From the NCBI GenBank assembly GCA_013298715.1, contig JAAFIQ010000027.1, positions 1 through 38,292 on the forward strand: 38,292 nt of DNA, written 5' to 3'. The translations under genes were made by a program, and so were the position numbers. Shown here one piece after another: positions 18,124 to 27,836 of this stretch. The number at the start of each line of letters is the position of its first letter. Position 1 is the first letter of the stretch. The stretch is from Bacteroidota bacterium. Its GTDB lineage: Bacteria > Bacteroidota > Bacteroidia > B-17B0 > Aurantibacillaceae. The notes under the pieces are model-generated. The model did no database searches, was not told the origin of the DNA, and saw only the letters and a program-made list of their open reading frames with translations.

Positions 18124-18612
18124 ATACTTATTTTATTTGTTGGTGGAACACTATTATTCCTACACTATTTTTTGGTAGGAAGCTACAATTTTTCAATTCC
18201 TAAAAAAAACAAATTAGATTTTTATAGTAGTTTTTATTCGTATCCATACTTCCACCAAAACTGGAATCTATTTACACCCGTGCCAAAACAGAATTTTGAA
18301 TTGTTTGCCTTTACTAATGGTAAAACAATAAATGTATTAGGAGATATTCTAAACAACCACCAAAAAAACCGATTGGCAGGCGAGGAAGCGCTACTACTGG
18401 CTTTTACAAATTCAATACACTACTTTTTTGCGAATCGAAAAATTGAGTCAGGCTCGGTTTTAAATGATAAAAATTTTATAATAATTGAATTTAGCACACG
18501 TAATTACATAAAACAAAAATATTTGCTTAATAATCAAAACATTAAACTACTTTTAATGGTGAAAGATATAAGAACAAATCATACCCTATACTTTTATAAC
18601 AAATGGCAATAA
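18124..18612 (+). CDS. DUF5819-like small membrane protein with no standard start codon for its full frame
   Basis: Unknown function. The frame is open from before 18085 and, read from about 18100, gives a hydrophobic helix (VKILILFVGGTLLFLHYFLV) followed by the domain with YPYFHQNWNLFTPVP, which resembles the F.QNW.LFAP.P pattern I associate with DUF5819. The first standard start in frame is TTG at 18172, but that would cut off the membrane helix. Upstream there are only ATA (18124, 7 nt after AGAGG), ATT (18106, 18130) and other sense codons. I give 18124 as the best guess; a lost ATG is possible. The stop overlaps the patatin start by 10 nt (18603-18612), so the two are translationally coupled. 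Confidence 0.6.
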   Translation: MLILFVGGTLLFLHYFLVGSYNFSIPKKNKLDFYSSFYSYPYFHQNWNLFTPVPKQNFELFAFTNGKTINVLGDILNNHQKNRLAGEEALLLAFTNSIHYFFANRKIESGSVLNDKNFIIIEFSTRNYIKQKYLLNNQNIKLLLMVKDIRTNHTLYFYNKWQ

Positions 18613-19607
18613 TAAAAAAAATAGATTTAGCCCTGCAAGGTGGCGGAGCTCATGGCGCTTATACTTGGGGAGTAATAGATAGACTACTTGATGATGACCG
18701 CATTGAAATAGATGGCGTATGCGGTACCAGTGCTGGGGCAATGAACGGCGTTTGCGCTGTTTTTGGATTAAGCAAAGGTGGTAAAAATTTGGCAAAGCAC
18801 ATATTAGTGAAATTTTGGCACAAAGTATCTGAAGCAGGAAAATATTCTTTGCTTCAACCAACATGGTTAGATAAAATTATGAGTCCTGGAAATATGGACT
18901 ATTCGCCGCTTTACAAATTTTTTAGTTTTACAGCCGAAAATTTATCACCGCAACAATTTAATCCATTAGGTATTAATCCACTCGAAAAAATACTAAATGA
19001 ATTAATTGATTTTGAAGAATTACATAAAATATCGCCTCCTAAATTATTTGTGTGCGCTACCAATGTAAAAACGTGCGAACCAAGAATTTTTGGTCCAGCT
19101 GAAATAACCGCAAAAGCAATTATGGCAAGTGCTTGCCTACCTTATCTATTCAATGCTGTTGAGATTGACGGTGAGCATTATTGGGATGGCGGTTATATGG
19201 GAAATCCGCCACTTAGCCCATTAACAGTGAATACAGAGGGCACAGATGATATATTGTTGGTGAAAATAAATCCATACACAATAACCAAAGTACCCGATAA
19301 TGTTGAAGAAATAAAAGACAGAGTAAATGAAATAAGTTTTAACTCGTCTTTAGCTTTAGAAATTAAACATTTAGAATTCATAAATTCGCTCATCGATCAA
19401 GGAATTACTTTGGATGGAAAAATAAAAAAAATTCACCTGCACTGTTTAAGCGCTGATAAAACCTTAGCCGATTTAAATCTTTCTAGTAAATTAAATACTA
19501 CGTGGGACTTTTTAATGCATTTAAAAAACAAAGGCTACGAAGCCTGCAATACATGGTTAGATAAGAACTTTGATAACATTGGAAAAAAATCAACTTTTAC
19601 ATTATAA
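18603..19607 (+). CDS. Patatin-like phospholipase
   Basis: Predicted lipid acyl hydrolase with a Ser-Asp dyad. The oxyanion block is LALQGGGAHGAY (residues 10-20), the nucleophile is in CGTSAGAMNG (Ser43), and the catalytic Asp195 is in HYWDGGYMGNPP. The 334-residue length and the MASACLPYLFNAVEIDGEHY stretch match the single-domain bacterial patatins near PHB-depolymerase-like annotations. No signal peptide, so cytoplasmic or peripheral. It overlaps the upstream membrane gene by 10 nt and the M3 peptidase begins 3 nt after its stop, so the three genes form one operon. The substrate (membrane phospholipid or storage lipid) is not decided by sequence. Confidence 0.9.
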   Translation: MAIIKKIDLALQGGGAHGAYTWGVIDRLLDDDRIEIDGVCGTSAGAMNGVCAVFGLSKGGKNLAKHILVKFWHKVSEAGKYSLLQPTWLDKIMSPGNMDYSPLYKFFSFTAENLSPQQFNPLGINPLEKILNELIDFEELHKISPPKLFVCATNVKTCEPRIFGPAEITAKAIMASACLPYLFNAVEIDGEHYWDGGYMGNPPLSPLTVNTEGTDDILLVKINPYTITKVPDNVEEIKDRVNEISFNSSLALEIKHLEFINSLIDQGITLDGKIKKIHLHCLSADKTLADLNLSSKLNTTWDFLMHLKNKGYEACNTWLDKNFDNIGKKSTFTL

Positions 19608-19610
19608 TTT

Positions 19611-21305
19611 ATGAAACGACATTTTGTTAAACCCGATTTTAAAATCACCACTTGGGAAAACCTAAAAACATACTTTGATAATTTATTACAACGTCCTACT
19701 ACTAATATTGACGAACTAAAACAATTGTTGCTAGATGGCAGTGAACTAGGCGCGGTAATTAGCGAAGATATGGCTTGGCGTTATATTAAAATGACCTGCG
19801 ATACTGCGAATACGGAGCTGCGTGATAGGTTTAATGATTTTGTACAAAACATTGAGCCTAATTTGGCAAGTGTAACAAACGAACTAAATCTTAAAATAAA
19901 TAACTGCACATTCAAATCGCAACTTACACAAAACGGATACGACATTTATTTAAGGAATTTACAAAACAGCATTAATTTGTTTCGAGAAGAAAATATTCCA
20001 CTGAATACCCAATTGCAAGAACTAGAACAACAATACGGCGAAATAAGCGGCGCCCAAAGCATCACCTATAATGGAGAAAAACTTACCATGCAAAAAGCCA
20101 GCACCTATTTAAAAGATTTGAATAGAGCAGTGCGTGAAGAGGTTTACCACCTTACCCAAAATAGAAGAGAAGAAGACGAAGAAAAATTCAATACCTTATT
20201 CAATAAATTAATTGCATTAAGAAATAAAGTTGCTTTAAATGCTGGTTTTAAAGATTACAGAGATTTTAAACACCAAAGCCTTGCGCGCTTTGATTATAAA
20301 GTTAGTGATTGTTTAAGTTTTCATGAATCGGTAAAACAACACGCAGTGCCTTTGCTAAATAACTTACATGCCAAGCGAAAATCAAAATTAAAACTAGATG
20401 ATTATAAGCCTTGGGATACCAGTGTTGATGAAGAAGGGCTATTGCCATTAAAACCTTTTGCTAATGCACAAGAATTAATTTCAAAAACAATTGGGTGCTT
20501 TAATAAAATTGATACATACTTTGGTGATTGCATTTCTAAAATGAATGAAATGAAACGCCTAGACTTAGAAAGCAGACTAGGCAAGGCACCAGGAGGTTAC
20601 CAATACCCCTTGTACGAAACAGAAGTGCCATTTATTTTTATGAATTCGGTTGGATTGTTGAGAGATTTAACAACAATGGTACACGAAGGCGGGCATGCCA
20701 TCCATTCTTTTTTATACGAGGAGTTAGAACTTGTTGATTTTAAATCGCCACCAAGTGAAGTAGCAGAACTGGCAAGTATGAGCATGGAATTAATTAGCAT
20801 GGAACACTGGCAAGATTTTTTTAGCGATGCTTCAGAATTAAAACGCGCAAAAAAACAACAATTAGAGAGTGTAATTGATACCTTACCTTGGATTGCAGCT
20901 GTTGATAAATTTCAACATTGGATTTATACCAACCCTAATCATATTACCGATGAACGCAATGCAGAGTGGATAAAAATAATGAACGATTTTGGTTGTAATG
21001 TAATTAACCATAAAGGACTAGAAAAAAATTTACAACGCAAATGGCAAGTACAATTGCATTTGTTTGAAGTGCCATTTTATTACATTGAGTATGGTTTTGC
21101 ACAACTAGGTGCAATAGCCATGTGGCGCCAATACAAGCAAAACCCAAAACAAGCCATTGCCAATTATAAAAAAGCACTCAGCCTTGGTTACACCAAAACC
21201 ATACCACAAATTTTCGAAGCCGCCGGCATTAAATTTGACTTTAGCGCAAACTACATAAAAGAGTTAATGGATTTTGTAAGTGCTGAGTATAGTGCTTTGG
21301 AATAG
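19611..21305 (+). CDS. M3-family oligoendopeptidase
   Basis: Zinc metallopeptidase of the M3 (thimet/PepF) type that cleaves short cytoplasmic peptides. The zinc site is VHEGGHAIHSF (His358, Glu359, His362) with the third ligand in PPSEVAELASMSME about 25 residues on. Upstream the helical fold shows TYNGEKLTMQKAS and LIALRNKVALNAGFKDYRDF, and the C-terminus YIEYGFAQLGAIAMWRQY is the substrate-binding tail of the family. Length 564 is normal. No signal peptide. It follows the patatin gene by 3 nt. A long weak hairpin after it (21328-21335 with 21366-21374, then a T run) may end the operon. Confidence 0.94.
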   Translation: MKRHFVKPDFKITTWENLKTYFDNLLQRPTTNIDELKQLLLDGSELGAVISEDMAWRYIKMTCDTANTELRDRFNDFVQNIEPNLASVTNELNLKINNCTFKSQLTQNGYDIYLRNLQNSINLFREENIPLNTQLQELEQQYGEISGAQSITYNGEKLTMQKASTYLKDLNRAVREEVYHLTQNRREEDEEKFNTLFNKLIALRNKVALNAGFKDYRDFKHQSLARFDYKVSDCLSFHESVKQHAVPLLNNLHAKRKSKLKLDDYKPWDTSVDEEGLLPLKPFANAQELISKTIGCFNKIDTYFGDCISKMNEMKRLDLESRLGKAPGGYQYPLYETEVPFIFMNSVGLLRDLTTMVHEGGHAIHSFLYEELELVDFKSPPSEVAELASMSMELISMEHWQDFFSDASELKRAKKQQLESVIDTLPWIAAVDKFQHWIYTNPNHITDERNAEWIKIMNDFGCNVINHKGLEKNLQRKWQVQLHLFEVPFYYIEYGFAQLGAIAMWRQYKQNPKQAIANYKKALSLGYTKTIPQIFEAAGIKFDFSANYIKELMDFVSAEYSALE

Positions 21306-21400
21306 TTTATAAAAGAATTACTCCTTGAATCTTAAGAAAAAAATTATCCATTTCACAAGACTACATTTAAGATTTTTTATTCCTTAAACCTATTATTTTA

Positions 21401-21415
21401 ACGCAAATTATGCGT
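21401..21415 (+). promoter_or_regulatory. Palindrome in the gatB promoter region
   Basis: ACGCA-AATTA-TGCGT, a perfect 5-bp inverted repeat 19 nt before the gatB ATG. It could be an operator or chance; no regulator is known to me for it. Confidence 0.3.
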
Positions 21416-21434
21416 AAATTCACGTTCTTAATTT

Positions 21435-22886
21435 ATGAGTGTTTATAATAAATACGAAACAGTTATTGGTTTAGAATGCCACGTGCAATTACTTACAAAA
21501 ACTAAAATGTATAGTAGCGATCTTGCAGAATATGGCGCTATGCCCAATACCAATGTAAGTGTTGTTACCCTTGGTCATCCGGGCACTTTGCCTGTTGTAA
21601 ATAAATCTGCAATTGAGTATGCTGTAAAACTGGGCATAGCCACAAACTCTACCATTAGATACGAAAATCAATTTGCAAGAAAAAATTATTTTTATGCCGA
21701 TTTGCCAAAAGGCTATCAAATTACACAAGATAAAACCCCAATTTGTAATGGAGGATATATCAGCACAAAACTAAAGGATGGATCTGAATTACGTGTGAAT
21801 CTTACACGCATACACATGGAAGAAGATGCTGGAAAAAGCATGCACGATATTGATCCTTTTAACACCTTAATTGATTTGAACCGCGCTGGCACACCCTTGT
21901 TAGAGATTGTTACAGAACCCGATATTAGAAGTGGCGAAGAAGCTTATGCCTACCTTACAGAGGTCAGAAAATTAGTGCGCTACTTAGATATTTGCGATGG
22001 AAACATGGAAGAAGGGAGTTTACGTTGTGATGCAAATATTTCGGTAAGGTTAAAGGGTACTTCTACCTTTGGGAAAAAAGTTGAAGTTAAAAACATGAAC
22101 TCGTTTCGTAATGTACAACGTGCCATTGATTTTGAAATTAAACGCCAAATAGATTTAATTGAAGCTGGAGAGCCTATTGCAGTTGAAACCCGAAGTTTTA
22201 ACGCCGAAGAAGGTTACACCTTTTCCTTAAGAAGCAAAGAGAGCGCAAACGATTACCGCTATTTTCCTGAGCCAGATTTACAACCCGTTTTTATTACACA
22301 AGAATACATTGCTGATGTAAAAAGTAAAATGCCAATTTTACCAAATCAGTTATTTGAAAGATACACCAAAGAGTTTAAGTTAAGCGAGTACGATGCTAAC
22401 CAAATTATAGACCAAAAGGAGATTGCTTTTTATTACAACAAACTAATTACTCATACCTCAAATTATAAATCGGCAGCTAATTGGTTGTTGGTGAATATAA
22501 AATCATATTTAAACGAAAGAGCTTTAACCATTCAAGAATTAAATTTTGAACCAAAAAAAATTGCAGAAATTATTGCGTTGATAGATAGTGGGAAAGTAAG
22601 TAATAGCGCCGCTTCGCAAAAATTGTTTCCTGAAATGGTAAATCAACCAAACAGAATAGCAGAAGTTCTGGCAATTGAGTTAGATTTAATTCAAAATAGT
22701 AATAGCGATGAGTTGCAAAGCATCATAGATAATGTGCTTCTAAAAAACGCTGCAAAAGTTCAAGAATATAAAAACGGAAAAGTTGGCTTACTAGGTATGT
22801 TTGTTGGCGAAGTAATGAAAGAATCGAAAGGCAAGGCAGATCCTAAATTAGCAAATCAATTAGTAAAACAAAGTTTAGAAAAATAA
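21435..22886 (+). CDS. gatB: Aspartyl/glutamyl-tRNA amidotransferase subunit B
   Basis: Subunit of GatCAB, which converts Glu-tRNA(Gln) and Asp-tRNA(Asn) to the amidated forms; GatB holds the kinase/transamidase site and binds the tRNA. The N-terminus YETVIGLECHVQL and the blocks KNYFYADLPKGYQITQ, RIHMEEDAGK, DLNRAGTPLLEIVTEPD, EGSLRCDANIS and VEVKNMNSFR are classical. The C-terminal half (about 300-483) is the helical cradle and YqeY-like tail (NGKVGLLGMFVGEVMKES). Length 483 is usual. gatA and gatC are not adjacent, as often in Bacteroidota. It heads a nearly gapless series of genes to 28175. Confidence 0.97.
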   Translation: MSVYNKYETVIGLECHVQLLTKTKMYSSDLAEYGAMPNTNVSVVTLGHPGTLPVVNKSAIEYAVKLGIATNSTIRYENQFARKNYFYADLPKGYQITQDKTPICNGGYISTKLKDGSELRVNLTRIHMEEDAGKSMHDIDPFNTLIDLNRAGTPLLEIVTEPDIRSGEEAYAYLTEVRKLVRYLDICDGNMEEGSLRCDANISVRLKGTSTFGKKVEVKNMNSFRNVQRAIDFEIKRQIDLIEAGEPIAVETRSFNAEEGYTFSLRSKESANDYRYFPEPDLQPVFITQEYIADVKSKMPILPNQLFERYTKEFKLSEYDANQIIDQKEIAFYYNKLITHTSNYKSAANWLLVNIKSYLNERALTIQELNFEPKKIAEIIALIDSGKVSNSAASQKLFPEMVNQPNRIAEVLAIELDLIQNSNSDELQSIIDNVLLKNAAKVQEYKNGKVGLLGMFVGEVMKESKGKADPKLANQLVKQSLEK

Positions 22887-22888
22887 GT

Positions 22889-24016
22889 ATGATTAAAGTA
22901 ATAGGCGCAACTATCGTATTAGCCGCATTAGTGACAAGCTGTGGCGAAAATAAAAAAAGTGGTTTATTTGAACTGAAAGGGACACTCTCCGATTCAAAAG
23001 GTGAAACAATTTATTTAGAAAAATTAATTTCTCCAGATCCCATAATTGTTGATAGCACAACACTGAACGATAAAGGAGAGTTTGAATTTGAAAATTTTAC
23101 ACCAAGTATTGGTTTTTATCGTATAAAAATTACGCAATCTAATTTTGCAATGATGGTGCTTGATAGCACAGATAAAGTAAAAGTTACAGGAAGCGCAAAA
23201 GATTTAGGAAATACTTATAAAGTTGAAGGTTCTCCTGAAACAAAATTATTCTTAGAGTTTAATGAAATTGCAAAAAAGCGTCAATCGGACTTAGAAGTTT
23301 TGAACAATCAATTTCAAAGTTTAGCATCCGACCCAAAGTTAAAAGATGCTCAACGCGATTCAATAAGCAAAACCTTTGAAATGCCATATAACGAAGTGAT
23401 GGATAAATACAACGGCATCATGACAAAAAAAATAGCTGAAAATACAAGCATGTATTCATCTATGATTGCCATACAAGGTATGGAGCCAGATAAGTTTAAA
23501 AATGTGTACAAAGCCCTAGACGAAGGTCTTCAAAAAAAATATGCTAACGATAAAAATGTAGTACTATTTCACGAAGTAGTTCAAAAAATGTTGGCAGCAA
23601 GTGTTGGGCAAGAGGCGCCAGACATCAAAGCATTAACGCCAGACGGGAAAGAATTAAGTTTATCTCAATTTAAAGGAAAGTATGTATTAATAGATTTTTG
23701 GGCAAGTTGGTGCGGACCATGCAGAAAAGAAATGCCTAACGTTGTGCAGGCTTACGCTAAATACAAAAACAAAGGTTTTGAGATTTTTGGAGTGAGTTTG
23801 GATAAAGATAAAGGTGCTTGGGAAGAAGCAATTAAAAAAGATGGAATTACTTGGCCCCAAGTAAGCGACTTAAAATATTGGGATAGCGAAGCCGCAAAAA
23901 TGTATGGTGTACAAGGAATACCATACACCTTACTACTCGATAAAGAAGGAAAAATTATTGCAAAAAATTTAAGAGGCGAAGAGTTAGAAGCGAAATTGGC
24001 TGAGCTTTTTAAATAA
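22889..24016 (+). CDS. DUF4369-thioredoxin lipoprotein (TlpA/ResA-like)
   Basis: Membrane-anchored thiol-disulfide oxidoreductase of the periplasm. A lipoprotein signal ends at LAALVTSC (Cys18). Residues about 25-120 form a DUF4369 beta domain (LKGTLSDSKGETIYLEKL), then a helical linker, then an AhpC/TSA-like thioredoxin domain from about 240 with VLIDFWASWCGPCRKEMP (Cys275, Cys278) and the cis-Pro block GVQGIPYTLLLD. This layout is very common in Bacteroidota. It starts 2 nt after the gatB stop, so it is cotranscribed with it. Targets such as cytochrome c or envelope proteins are possible but not shown. Confidence 0.92.
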   Translation: MIKVIGATIVLAALVTSCGENKKSGLFELKGTLSDSKGETIYLEKLISPDPIIVDSTTLNDKGEFEFENFTPSIGFYRIKITQSNFAMMVLDSTDKVKVTGSAKDLGNTYKVEGSPETKLFLEFNEIAKKRQSDLEVLNNQFQSLASDPKLKDAQRDSISKTFEMPYNEVMDKYNGIMTKKIAENTSMYSSMIAIQGMEPDKFKNVYKALDEGLQKKYANDKNVVLFHEVVQKMLAASVGQEAPDIKALTPDGKELSLSQFKGKYVLIDFWASWCGPCRKEMPNVVQAYAKYKNKGFEIFGVSLDKDKGAWEEAIKKDGITWPQVSDLKYWDSEAAKMYGVQGIPYTLLLDKEGKIIAKNLRGEELEAKLAELFK

Positions 24017-24030
24017 AATATTTTTACTAA

Positions 24031-27000
24031 TTGGTTAATCAACTAAAAATAATAGTTCTTAGTTTAGTTATAACACTTTCTAGCTTTGGTCAAAATATAT
24101 ATTTTCAACAAGAAGTAAATTATAAAATTGATGTAACATTAAACGACTCGTTACACTTTTTATTTGCCAAGGAAAAAATTCAATATATCAATAACTCTAA
24201 CACTGAGTTAACCGAACTCTTTTTTCATCTTTGGCCCAATGCTTATAAAAATAACAAAACGGCCTTGGCAAAGCAGTTATTACAACAAGGCCGAACTGAG
24301 CTCTATTTTTCTAAACCTAAACAACGCGGATATATTGACAGTTTAGATTTTATTGTTAACGGAAAAAAAATAAAATGGCAATACGATAAAGAACACGAAG
24401 ACATTTGTAAACTAATTTTAAACGAACCGTTACCAGCGAATGATACACTTATCATTGAAACACCCTTCCGCGTAAAATTACCTGATGCTAAATTTTCAAG
24501 ATTAGGACATACCCAACAAGCTTACTTTATTACCCAATGGTACCCAAAACCAGCAGTTTTTGACAACACAGGCTGGCACCAAATGCCTTACCTCGACCAA
24601 GGTGAGTTTTATAGTGAGTTTGGGAGTTTTGATGTAAGTATCACGCTACCAAAAAATTATGTATTAGCAGCCACAGGCGATAGAATTGATGAAGATGCCG
24701 AGGACGATTTTTTGAATGAAAAAGTAAAATACACATTAGAGTGTTTGGTAGGTAAACCACGCAATGATAAAGCAATGGAATTCCCACCTTCAAGCAAAGA
24801 AACCAAAACCATTCAATTTAAACAATACCGCGTACACGATTTTGCTTGGTTTGCCGATAAACGTTTTTATGTATTACACGATCAAATTGACTTGCCAACT
24901 ACAAAACGTACCATTGACACTTGGGCTTTTTTCACCGATAAAAATTTTGAGTTATGGAAAGAATCAATCAATTATATCAACGAATCTACCTTATTTTATT
25001 CTTACCTAAATGGCGATTATCCCTACAACCATGTAACTGCGGTAGATGGTACTATAATGGCTGGTGGCGGTATGGAGTATCCAAACATTACAGTAATTGG
25101 TGATGTTAGTACTGCCTTCGATTTAGACATAACAATAGCGCACGAAGTAGGGCACAACTGGTTCTATGGAATTTTAGGAAGCAATGAACGTGATTTTCCT
25201 GGTTTGGATGAGGGTGTAAATTCGTTTTACGAAATGCGCTACATGCAAGCAAAATATCCCAATAGAAAATTAGTTGAAATTTTAGGCAGAGATTCTACAT
25301 CAAAATTATTTGGACTAAATAAAATACCTTATTGGCGCGAGAAGGAAATTGCTTACTACATGAGTTCCAAATATAATTTAGATCAACCAATAAATACAAA
25401 GTCGCAAGATTTTAGTGAACTTAATTATGGAAGTGTGGTATACAGCAAAACTCCTATAATTTTAGATTACCTAATGGAATACATGGGCCAAGAAAATTTT
25501 GATAAAGCCATGCAATTTTATTACGATAAGTTTAAGTTTAAACATCCATCGCCACAAGACTTATTTAAAACCTTGAGTTACTTTAGTGGCGTTGATATGA
25601 ATTGGTTTTCAGAAAATTTAATTTTAACGAATAAAAAAATTGATTACAAAATTAAATCTGTTAAACGGAACGAAGATGGTAGTTATGCACTACTCGTTAA
25701 AAATAAATCTAACGCTACAATACCTACAAATGTTACAGCTTTTAAAAACGGTAAAGCAATAGGGCAGGTATGGTACCAAGGGTTTAAAGGCAAAAAAGTT
25801 TTTGAATTTCCGGATAAAGATGTAGATTATTTTAAGATAGATGGATTTGATAGAATGCCAGATATTTGCAGAACTAACAACTACTGTAAAGCAAATGGTT
25901 TATTTAAAAAAGCAAAACCCATACAACTAAATTTCTTAACTAAATTTCAAAATCCCTATTATTTACAATTAAATTATTTACCACTAATTGCCGGGAATTA
26001 CTACAATGGCTTAATGCTAGGTATAGGTTTGCACAATTACGAATTATTTCAAAAAAAGTTTGAGTTTGCTATTGCTCCAATGTATGCTTTTAGGAGCAAA
26101 ACACTTGCGGGTAATGCCGATATTTGTTATAATCTGAGACCGAAACACAGGTTCGAGAAAATCACATTTGGAGCAAAAATAAAATCATATAACTACGATG
26201 AATTTAAGTTTGATGATATAAACAAACTCAACAACACAAATTATGAAGATTTTAAATTTGCTTATTACAAACTAGCACCATATTTAACTTTCAATTTTAA
26301 AAAGAAAAAATATAATAACAATATACAACAATCTATAAAAGCCACATTTAATTTTATTTATGTCGATTCTCTTCAAATAAATAGCATAGATGATGGAAAC
26401 ATTAATTCATTCAGTACAAAGCTAACCCAATCAAACATCAATCAAATAGAGTATAATTATGCCAACAAACATATTCTTCATAATCACAAGTTACAAGTAA
26501 TGTTGCTTCAAGCTAAAGCTGTATCAAGAGTTGGCGTAACCTTAAACTACAATCCAAGAATTACTCCTAAAAAAACAATTGAAATAAGAATGTTTGCAGG
26601 TGTATTTCTTTCAGGAAATGAATCTGATAAAGCCTTTTATAGATTTAGAATGCGGGGTCAAAACGGTGGGGATGATTATTTATTTGAAACAAATTCTGTT
26701 GCCAGAAACCTTAATTCTGGAATTGGATTTATGCAATTTAATGATGTAGAGGGAGCATTTAAAGTATACACTCCGCTAGGAAATAGCACAAAATGGATTG
26801 CGTCACTAAATATAAAAACACCAAATTTATTTATTTTTAAATTATATGCAGACTTAGGTATTGCCGATAAATCGAGTTTGCTGAACGACAAAATTTTATA
26901 TAATGCTGGAGTAAATATAACCTTGATAAGAGATATTGTAGATGTTTATATTCCTCTTTTATTTAATAAGGATATTAAAAATGTATTAGAACTAAATAAC

Positions 27001-27084
27001 ATTAATGGCTTAGATAGGATACGTTTTACCTTTAATTTACATAAATTAGAACCAAAAACCTTATTAAAAAATAATTTGTTTTAA
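24031..27084 (+). CDS. M1-family metallopeptidase with a beta-rich C-terminal region
   Basis: Zinc aminopeptidase-like enzyme, exported (signal peptide KIIVLSLVITLSSFGQN). Residues 20-230 are the M1 N-terminal beta domain. The catalytic domain has GGGMEYPNI, a form of the GAMEN exopeptidase motif, and HEVGHNWFYG (His371, Glu372, His375) with Glu394 exactly 18 residues later. After about residue 620 some 400 residues form alternating aromatic and polar strands (for example YYNGLMLGIGLHNYELF and LTFNFKKKKYNNN) that look like an outer-membrane beta barrel. If so, the peptidase domain would be tethered to the outer membrane. The start is TTG at 24031, as no other start precedes the signal peptide. 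The stop overlaps the lpxH ATG (TAATG). Confidence 0.88.
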   Translation: MVNQLKIIVLSLVITLSSFGQNIYFQQEVNYKIDVTLNDSLHFLFAKEKIQYINNSNTELTELFFHLWPNAYKNNKTALAKQLLQQGRTELYFSKPKQRGYIDSLDFIVNGKKIKWQYDKEHEDICKLILNEPLPANDTLIIETPFRVKLPDAKFSRLGHTQQAYFITQWYPKPAVFDNTGWHQMPYLDQGEFYSEFGSFDVSITLPKNYVLAATGDRIDEDAEDDFLNEKVKYTLECLVGKPRNDKAMEFPPSSKETKTIQFKQYRVHDFAWFADKRFYVLHDQIDLPTTKRTIDTWAFFTDKNFELWKESINYINESTLFYSYLNGDYPYNHVTAVDGTIMAGGGMEYPNITVIGDVSTAFDLDITIAHEVGHNWFYGILGSNERDFPGLDEGVNSFYEMRYMQAKYPNRKLVEILGRDSTSKLFGLNKIPYWREKEIAYYMSSKYNLDQPINTKSQDFSELNYGSVVYSKTPIILDYLMEYMGQENFDKAMQFYYDKFKFKHPSPQDLFKTLSYFSGVDMNWFSENLILTNKKIDYKIKSVKRNEDGSYALLVKNKSNATIPTNVTAFKNGKAIGQVWYQGFKGKKVFEFPDKDVDYFKIDGFDRMPDICRTNNYCKANGLFKKAKPIQLNFLTKFQNPYYLQLNYLPLIAGNYYNGLMLGIGLHNYELFQKKFEFAIAPMYAFRSKTLAGNADICYNLRPKHRFEKITFGAKIKSYNYDEFKFDDINKLNNTNYEDFKFAYYKLAPYLTFNFKKKKYNNNIQQSIKATFNFIYVDSLQINSIDDGNINSFSTKLTQSNINQIEYNYANKHILHNHKLQVMLLQAKAVSRVGVTLNYNPRITPKKTIEIRMFAGVFLSGNESDKAFYRFRMRGQNGGDDYLFETNSVARNLNSGIGFMQFNDVEGAFKVYTPLGNSTKWIASLNIKTPNLFIFKLYADLGIADKSSLLNDKILYNAGVNITLIRDIVDVYIPLLFNKDIKNVLELNNINGLDRIRFTFNLHKLEPKTLLKNNLF

Positions 27085-27836
27085 TGCTACAAGGCAAAAA
27101 AATATATTTCGCTTCCGATTTCCATTTAGGTGTGCCAACACTTGAAAGTAGCCACCTGCGTGAGAAAAAAATTTGTCGTTGGTTAACAGAAATTAGTAAT
27201 GATGCTGAAGAAATTTTTTTGGTGGGAGATATTTTTGATTTTTGGTACGAATACAAATACACTGTGCCAAAAGGAACAGTAAGGCTTCTAGGAAAAATAG
27301 CTGAGTTGGTAGATGCTGGAATTAAAGTCCATTTTTTTACTGGTAATCATGATTTGTGGATGCAAGATTATTTTGAAAAAGAAATTGGTGTAAGTGTAAA
27401 CCATCAACCAATAAAAAAAAGTTTTGCTAATAAAACATTTTATATTGGCCATGGCGATGGTTTAGGCCCTGGAGACAATGGCTACAAACTATTAAAAAAA
27501 ATTTTTACAAACCCAGTTGCAAAATTTTTATTCTCACGTTTACACCCAAATTTGGCGTTTTATATTGCGCGTAGCAGTAGCAACAGAAGCCGTATAAATA
27601 CAGGCACCAGCGACGAAAAATTTTTAGGAAAAGAAAATGAATGGTTGTATTTGTATTGTAAAGAATATTTAAAAAACGAGCACATTGATTATTTTATTTT
27701 TGGGCACAGGCATTTACCGCTAAATTTGGATATTGAAGGAAAAGCAAACTACATTAACCTTGGCGAATGGTTTAATTATTTTACTTATGCTGTTTTTGAT
27801 GGAGAAAAAATAGAATTAAAAAAGTTTGAAGAATAA
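27084..27836 (+). CDS. lpxH: UDP-2,3-diacylglucosamine diphosphatase
   Basis: Hydrolyses UDP-2,3-diacylglucosamine to lipid X in lipid A synthesis, at the inner membrane. It is a calcineurin-like phosphoesterase with all metal blocks: ASDFHLG (Asp12, His14), VGDIFDFWYEY, TGNHDLW, GHGDGLGPGD and FGHRHLPL. Length 250 and the insert after GHGDGLGPGDNGYKLLKK fit LpxH more than the shorter LpxH2/YfcE-type enzymes. It overlaps the M1 peptidase stop by 1 nt and the next gene starts directly after its stop, so it is inside the gatB operon-like series. Confidence 0.9.
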   Translation: MLQGKKIYFASDFHLGVPTLESSHLREKKICRWLTEISNDAEEIFLVGDIFDFWYEYKYTVPKGTVRLLGKIAELVDAGIKVHFFTGNHDLWMQDYFEKEIGVSVNHQPIKKSFANKTFYIGHGDGLGPGDNGYKLLKKIFTNPVAKFLFSRLHPNLAFYIARSSSNRSRINTGTSDEKFLGKENEWLYLYCKEYLKNEHIDYFIFGHRHLPLNLDIEGKANYINLGEWFNYFTYAVFDGEKIELKKFEE

